Below, one piece after another: positions 41,461-45,077 of a stretch of DNA of 45,077 bases (within the stretch, counting starts at the first letter, position 1; each line of letters opens with the position of its first letter). The position numbers and the translations under genes are program-made. Origin of the DNA: CAZPRY01 sp964589175 (GTDB lineage: Bacteria > Fidelibacterota > UBA2242). The DNA is taken from NCBI GenBank assembly GCA_964589175.1, contig CAZPRY010000031.1, forward strand, positions 1 through 45,077, written 5' to 3'. The notes under the pieces were generated by a model that saw only the letters and a program-made list of their open reading frames with translations, was not told where the DNA came from and made no database searches.

Positions 41461-43029
41461 CTAACCGATCTTAATCACGCGCGGCGCGATATCCTTGAAT
41501 TGCGGCATGCATTGCCCAATACTGGCGTTGATATAAGTTGGATCACAGATAACATAGGTCATGCCCTCATACCGGACAGCATCGCCCTGAATATCGCTAT
41601 GGAATTTTACCGCTGTGGCCATATGACCGGGAAAATTTAAGCCGACCACATCCAGCCCCAACAGATTTTTTACAAGATGCGCAAATAGTACAGAACGATC
41701 CTCGCAGTCGGAATAAGGATAGAAAATCGTCTCTTCTACAAACATAGGCTTTTCACGTCCGAAATATTCGCCGTCGGTTTTATACTCGAAAGCAGTTTGC
41801 ACGAAACGCAGCAAAATGTTCACTGCCTCGGCTTCGGTTTTCCCATCGATAATCGCGGTTAGCTGTTTCAATAGCGAATAATTGGCCAGTGGTGCTACCT
41901 TCGCTCCGAAATACACTTCGTAGTTTGTCTGAGGATAATATTGAAAATAATTGACGGCATCATTGCTGAATTTGACCGGTATGCTGTACGGCGTTCCTGC
42001 ATACGTAAATTTCAAATCCCGTTCACTGACAGCATTTTTAAATACCGGAGAATCCTTGATATCTAAACTTACAATCTGATCGGCACCGGGATATTCTCCC
42101 CGATATGTATAGAGTGCCCCCATTTTCTGTTTCCGTTGTTCAAACGACGTGATATAATAACGCTGCCCATCGATCGTTATATACGGAGTTGCGTAAAGTT
42201 TATTCTGAGTGGGGATGAGCAAATACGTATAATTTTCATCGTAGGCTACCTTGATATTATATCCCGATTTAGAAAGCATAAACCAGGTAAAGAGGTTGGC
42301 CATATTTTCGTCACCGCCATAGATCTGTTTGCCGATTTGATAGATCATCAACGAGTAGCCCCAATCGTTGATCCGCATTTTCATGCTGTAGCGGCTGATC
42401 TGGTACAAGAAGCGATCGAAATCGGTCGCACTCATGCTTTCCCAGTATTTACTAATGGCCTGATTATTAATGCTTTCCAATTGGATGGACAAAAATCTGC
42501 GGTCGAATTCAAATTTTAAAACAGCGTCGAAAAAGGCGAAATCCATGACGGCGGTTTCCGTTACTCTCGGAGTCGGGCTCTCCTTCACCGGTTGTGCCGG
42601 TTCCACTACGCCATAACTGTCTGTCACAGGTGCCGGAGCTTCTTCCGCTATTTTAGGAGCCTCCTTCTCGATTGTCAGATCCGGAGCTTCAGGGGATGGA
42701 GGTTCGGGAATTGCTAATGCCTCGGCCTCCGGACCTTTGTATTCAGATTCCGGTTTCACCTCGGCGACAGGCAACTTTGTCGGTTTGGGCTTCTCGTACT
42801 GATTTTCACTTACGAAGGATTGGAACATCTTCCAGTCTTCCTCGAGAAATTTGGCGAAAGCTGCGTCCTGTTCGGCGATATAATCCGCGACGGCTTTTTG
42901 GTCTGCCTGCATCATCTGCTGGGTTTCTTCCTGCATCTTGCGCATCATCTCCTCGACAGTTTCCTGAGCAAACAGAAATGTCACAGCGACAAGTGAGATA
43001 AGCACAATCGACAAAGTTACTTTTTTCAT
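41461..43029 (-). CDS. Exported transglutaminase-like cysteine protein with Pro-rich stalk
   Basis: 522 residues from ATG 43029, preceded by GGGGG; an upstream ATG at 43041 is less likely. Signal peptide (VTLSIVLISLVAVTFLFAQ), then a Gln/Glu-rich helical segment, a Pro/Glu-rich stalk to about residue 150 (EPPSPEAPDLTIEKEAPK), and a long mixed domain. The C-terminal part carries the papain-like transglutaminase triad: Cys442 in YSDCEDRS, His469 in FPGHMATA, Asp496 in CDPTYI, all in order and spacing typical of the core. Such proteins in FCB bacteria are thought to be cysteine proteases or transglutaminase-like amidases on cell-surface proteins; the substrate is unknown. No sorting domain is present, so it probably remains periplasmic or is tethered by its stalk. 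It ends beside the bidirectional terminator. Confidence 0.82.
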   Translation of the reverse strand: MKKVTLSIVLISLVAVTFLFAQETVEEMMRKMQEETQQMMQADQKAVADYIAEQDAAFAKFLEEDWKMFQSFVSENQYEKPKPTKLPVAEVKPESEYKGPEAEALAIPEPPSPEAPDLTIEKEAPKIAEEAPAPVTDSYGVVEPAQPVKESPTPRVTETAVMDFAFFDAVLKFEFDRRFLSIQLESINNQAISKYWESMSATDFDRFLYQISRYSMKMRINDWGYSLMIYQIGKQIYGGDENMANLFTWFMLSKSGYNIKVAYDENYTYLLIPTQNKLYATPYITIDGQRYYITSFEQRKQKMGALYTYRGEYPGADQIVSLDIKDSPVFKNAVSERDLKFTYAGTPYSIPVKFSNDAVNYFQYYPQTNYEVYFGAKVAPLANYSLLKQLTAIIDGKTEAEAVNILLRFVQTAFEYKTDGEYFGREKPMFVEETIFYPYSDCEDRSVLFAHLVKNLLGLDVVGLNFPGHMATAVKFHSDIQGDAVRYEGMTYVICDPTYINASIGQCMPQFKDIAPRVIKIG

Positions 43030-43326
43030 ATAAGCCCCCATGGGAATTGGTTGGATAACTTACTCTAACATACGAAATTTTGATCGTTTTTAATATCTGA
43101 AGTTGTCTTCATGCTACGATTGCAGGATCCGCTTTGACCTCGGTCACAATTCAGAACTCCGATGTGCCCATTGGGATGTTGTCATTTTTAGGATACAGCA
43201 AGAACTCATTAGGTGGCCTTCCCGTATTTGCGCATGAATAAAAAAATCTAAGCGAAATTTCTGCTACTAACAATATAAATTAGATCCTAAATTTCAGCAA
43301 ATGGATAAAGAAGGAAGGGCAAATAA

Positions 43327-43743
43327 ATGGTATTCGGTGATCGGATTGAGTTAAAGACGAAGGGCTTTTCGGATATCATCGATATCTCAGCCTCGGTTCA
43401 GGGCATTCTGAACGCGTCCCGGATGAAAGTCGGTATCGTTAATATTACCGTTATCGGCTCGACAGCGAGTGTCACGACGATTGAATTCGAACCGGCCCTG
43501 GTTGCCGATATGCAGGAATTGCTCGAGAAATTCGCTTCGCGCAACATGCGCAGCCGCCACTCACAAACCTGGGGCGATGACAATGGTTTTTCACATTTAC
43601 GAGCCTCGTTTATAGGACCGGGAATTACAGTTCCGTTCGAAAATGGTCGCTTAATTCTCGGCACATGGCAGCAAATTGTCGTCGTCGACCATGATAACCG
43701 CCCGCGTCAGCGATTGATTAACGTTCAGGTCGTCGGCGAGTAA
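43327..43743 (+). CDS. yjbQ: YjbQ/UPF0047 family protein
   Basis: 138 residues preceded by GGAAGGG. It contains the family motif block SRHSQTWGDDNGFSHLRAS and the C-terminal FENGRLILGTWQQIVVVD with DNRPRQRLINVQVV. The family is a small single-domain enzyme reported to have thiamine phosphate synthase activity in E. coli, although the in vivo role is still uncertain. It stands alone between the divergent transglutaminase-like gene and the convergent endonuclease gene. The His in RHSQTWGDDNG and the DGN/DDN block are the probable active-site residues. Confidence 0.95.
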   Translation: MVFGDRIELKTKGFSDIIDISASVQGILNASRMKVGIVNITVIGSTASVTTIEFEPALVADMQELLEKFASRNMRSRHSQTWGDDNGFSHLRASFIGPGITVPFENGRLILGTWQQIVVVDHDNRPRQRLINVQVVGE

Positions 43744-43800
43744 AACCGACGTACTTATCGTTTTATATAGGAAATGGAAGAGAGTAGCGATCAATTTATT

Positions 43801-44904
43801 CTATTTTAAATAGACGCATTTACCGCCGCTTAGCGGTTCTCCGTTATAGATAATTTTATAGACATAAATTCCGGAATGCAGATTTTGCGGGTTCCATTCA
43901 ATATGATGCGCACCGGTCGAATACCGGTCACCTCCGATAGACGCCACCTGTTTGCCGATCAGATCATAAATATCGATCCGCAATTCACCGTTTTGCGGCA
44001 GACTAAAGGAAAACGTCGTACTGCCGTTGAAAGGATTCGGGTAATTGGATGAAAGCCGAAACTCGTTTGCGATGCTTTCTTTCTGAACGTCTGTGTCAAC
44101 ATAGAACCATATCCGCCTTGCCAGGGTCGAATCTAGGACGAAGGGATTGGGTTTATTGTCCTGGTAAGCCGCAATACTCCAGGTGCGTTGGTACTCGATT
44201 GAATCCACCGGATCGTAATAATTCCACTTGAGTAAAGTCTTCTTTTGCCCATTCCAAAATGGTTTATCAACTATACTATTATAAATCGTAAAAAAGTAAA
44301 ACATCGAGCGGGCCACATTGCCTTTGTGATCCTCGCGCGGTTCGAATTTTTGAGGATAACTGCTCTCCTTTTCGCTGTATTCATCAATATATTCGGTGGG
44401 AATTGTGGTCCATACAGTATCTTTGCGATACCATTTATCGGTTTTTTCATCGTCTATTTCCGCGAAAGCGTAATTGCTGCGGGCACTATTCACTGTTTGT
44501 AGTACAGGGTATAGATTATGGATATCATTCTTGGGATGGCCGGTGGCGTTGCCGAACATCGACTGTGGCCAGGTGTGTTCGCAACTGATATAGTAAGTAT
44601 TATAAAGATAAGTGCTTGGATCCTGGTTCAGATCGAGTGTGGCCACAAATCCCGAATAGACGCAGCGGACCTTGTTCCCTGGACGGAGATCGATTACCGC
44701 ATACATAATGTCCCGGCAACTACTGGTGCTGCGGTCGTAGTTTAGTGTATGGGTAGTCGTGTAATTGGCAACAACGAAATCGAAAAGAGTCTGCCCGTTC
44801 AAACCTTCGCCGACAAGGGTTTGCTCCTGAGCGTATACAATTTGCAACAGAAGCACCGCCGCTATAAACGATCCTGATAACCAATCACGAAATTTCCGAT
44901 TCAT
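43801..44904 (-). CDS. Secreted endonuclease I family nuclease with T9SS sorting domain
   Basis: 367 residues. Signal peptide (DWLSGSFIAAVLLLQIVYAQ). The catalytic domain (about 30-270) carries the endonuclease I (EndA/NucM) hallmarks EHTWPQS, KNDIHNLYPV, NSARSNYAF, GNVARSMFYFFTIY and the YQDNKPNPFV end; these enzymes are non-specific DNases and RNases that use a His-Mg centre. The last ~85 residues are a T9SS type A sorting domain (LSSNYPNPFNGSTTFSF ... HHIEWNPQNLHSGIYVYK). It would therefore be exported through Sec and then across the outer membrane by T9SS, probably for scavenging nucleic acids. A GGGG ribosome site precedes ATG 44904. It is a single gene with its own candidate promoter and is convergent with yjbQ. 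Confidence 0.93.
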   Translation of the reverse strand: MNRKFRDWLSGSFIAAVLLLQIVYAQEQTLVGEGLNGQTLFDFVVANYTTTHTLNYDRSTSSCRDIMYAVIDLRPGNKVRCVYSGFVATLDLNQDPSTYLYNTYYISCEHTWPQSMFGNATGHPKNDIHNLYPVLQTVNSARSNYAFAEIDDEKTDKWYRKDTVWTTIPTEYIDEYSEKESSYPQKFEPREDHKGNVARSMFYFFTIYNSIVDKPFWNGQKKTLLKWNYYDPVDSIEYQRTWSIAAYQDNKPNPFVLDSTLARRIWFYVDTDVQKESIANEFRLSSNYPNPFNGSTTFSFSLPQNGELRIDIYDLIGKQVASIGGDRYSTGAHHIEWNPQNLHSGIYVYKIIYNGEPLSGGKCVYLK

Positions 44905-44939
44905 GTGAATTGCCCCGTCTCTATTTTACTCCGATGACA

Positions 44940-44967
44940 ATATTAATCTTTTTATCGCCAATAGCAA
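44940..44967 (-). promoter_or_regulatory. Candidate promoter of the endonuclease gene
   Basis: On the minus strand TTGCTA (rc of 44962-44967) and TAATAT (rc of 44940-44945) are 16 bases apart. The -10 lies about 35 bases before ATG 44904. Fair but not strong. Confidence 0.35.
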
Positions 44968-45077
44968 GCGTCAGGCACATTCTCATACAAATCGTTTGTT
45001 CTTTCAAACGGAGAAAATAATATACTAGTGTAATGTCATTCATGATATGACGGGTATAGTCGTTTCAGTTTAATTCT

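Noticed and set aside
43042..43326. Small plus-strand frame starting near 43173
   Set aside because: Only 21 codons, no convincing ribosome site and no recognisable motif; more likely promoter DNA of the divergent genes.

Overview
The window is a bacterial chromosome segment of moderate G+C content. It looks like a member of the Fibrobacterota-Chlorobiota-Bacteroidota (FCB) superphylum outside the classical Bacteroidia, in the manner of Marinimicrobia, Calditrichota or KSB1-type lineages; the lineage is an inference. The reasons are a PorU/PorV pair of the type IX secretion system (T9SS), three proteins ending in a PNPF-type C-terminal sorting domain (PorU, a BtuG-like propeller and an endonuclease I), a LolCDE set, SusC/BtuB-like cobalamin import, and a neighbourhood linking cdaA-folP with ftsH-hpt-tilS. 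No phage, transposase, CRISPR or plasmid gene is visible.

Layout. 1-278 is the 5' end of an exported protein (minus strand, cut by the window edge). 279-767 is a gene-free stretch packed with palindromic elements, including two copies of a ~74-bp repeat. 768-5088 (minus) is purL, an M20 amidohydrolase and a MurI-like racemase in one operon. 5290-10773 (plus) is a small DUF2892 membrane protein with a terminator, then two outer-membrane-type proteins and a 1087-residue lipoprotein with seven tandem FN3-like repeats. A 54-residue zinc-ribbon gene (10787-10951, minus) and tRNA-Arg(CCG) lie in the AT-rich gap that follows.

11576-37389 is one long minus-strand block. Read 5' to 3' it is: archaeal-type (type II) GAPDH, metallo-beta-lactamase-fold hydrolase, tilS, hpt, ftsH, folP, cdaA, porU, porV, FN3 lipoprotein, SLBB protein, Lrp/AsnC regulator, prfB, lysS, two LolC/E permeases, lolD, clpC, then dnaK with its own terminator. 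Many junctions overlap by 4-20 bases, so translational coupling is likely. prfB carries the classical programmed +1 frameshift (CTT TGA C with an upstream GGAGG), so its true start is at 21925.

37416-41422 (plus) is a cobalamin-uptake locus: AdoCbl-type riboswitch, TonB-dependent BtuB-like receptor, then a DUF5074/BtuG-like surface propeller that carries a T9SS sorting domain instead of a lipobox. After a hairpin terminator come a minus-strand exported transglutaminase-like protein, plus-strand YjbQ, and a minus-strand secreted endonuclease I with a T9SS domain.

Functional picture: PorU and PorV, encoded in the block, are predicted to process and anchor cargo such as the BtuG-like protein and endonuclease I. 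LolCDE would move lipoproteins (such as the FN3 proteins) toward the outer membrane. The strongest candidates for something not well described are the T9SS-anchored BtuG homologue under B12 riboswitch control, and the SLBB and FN3-lipoprotein pair translationally coupled to porU-porV.
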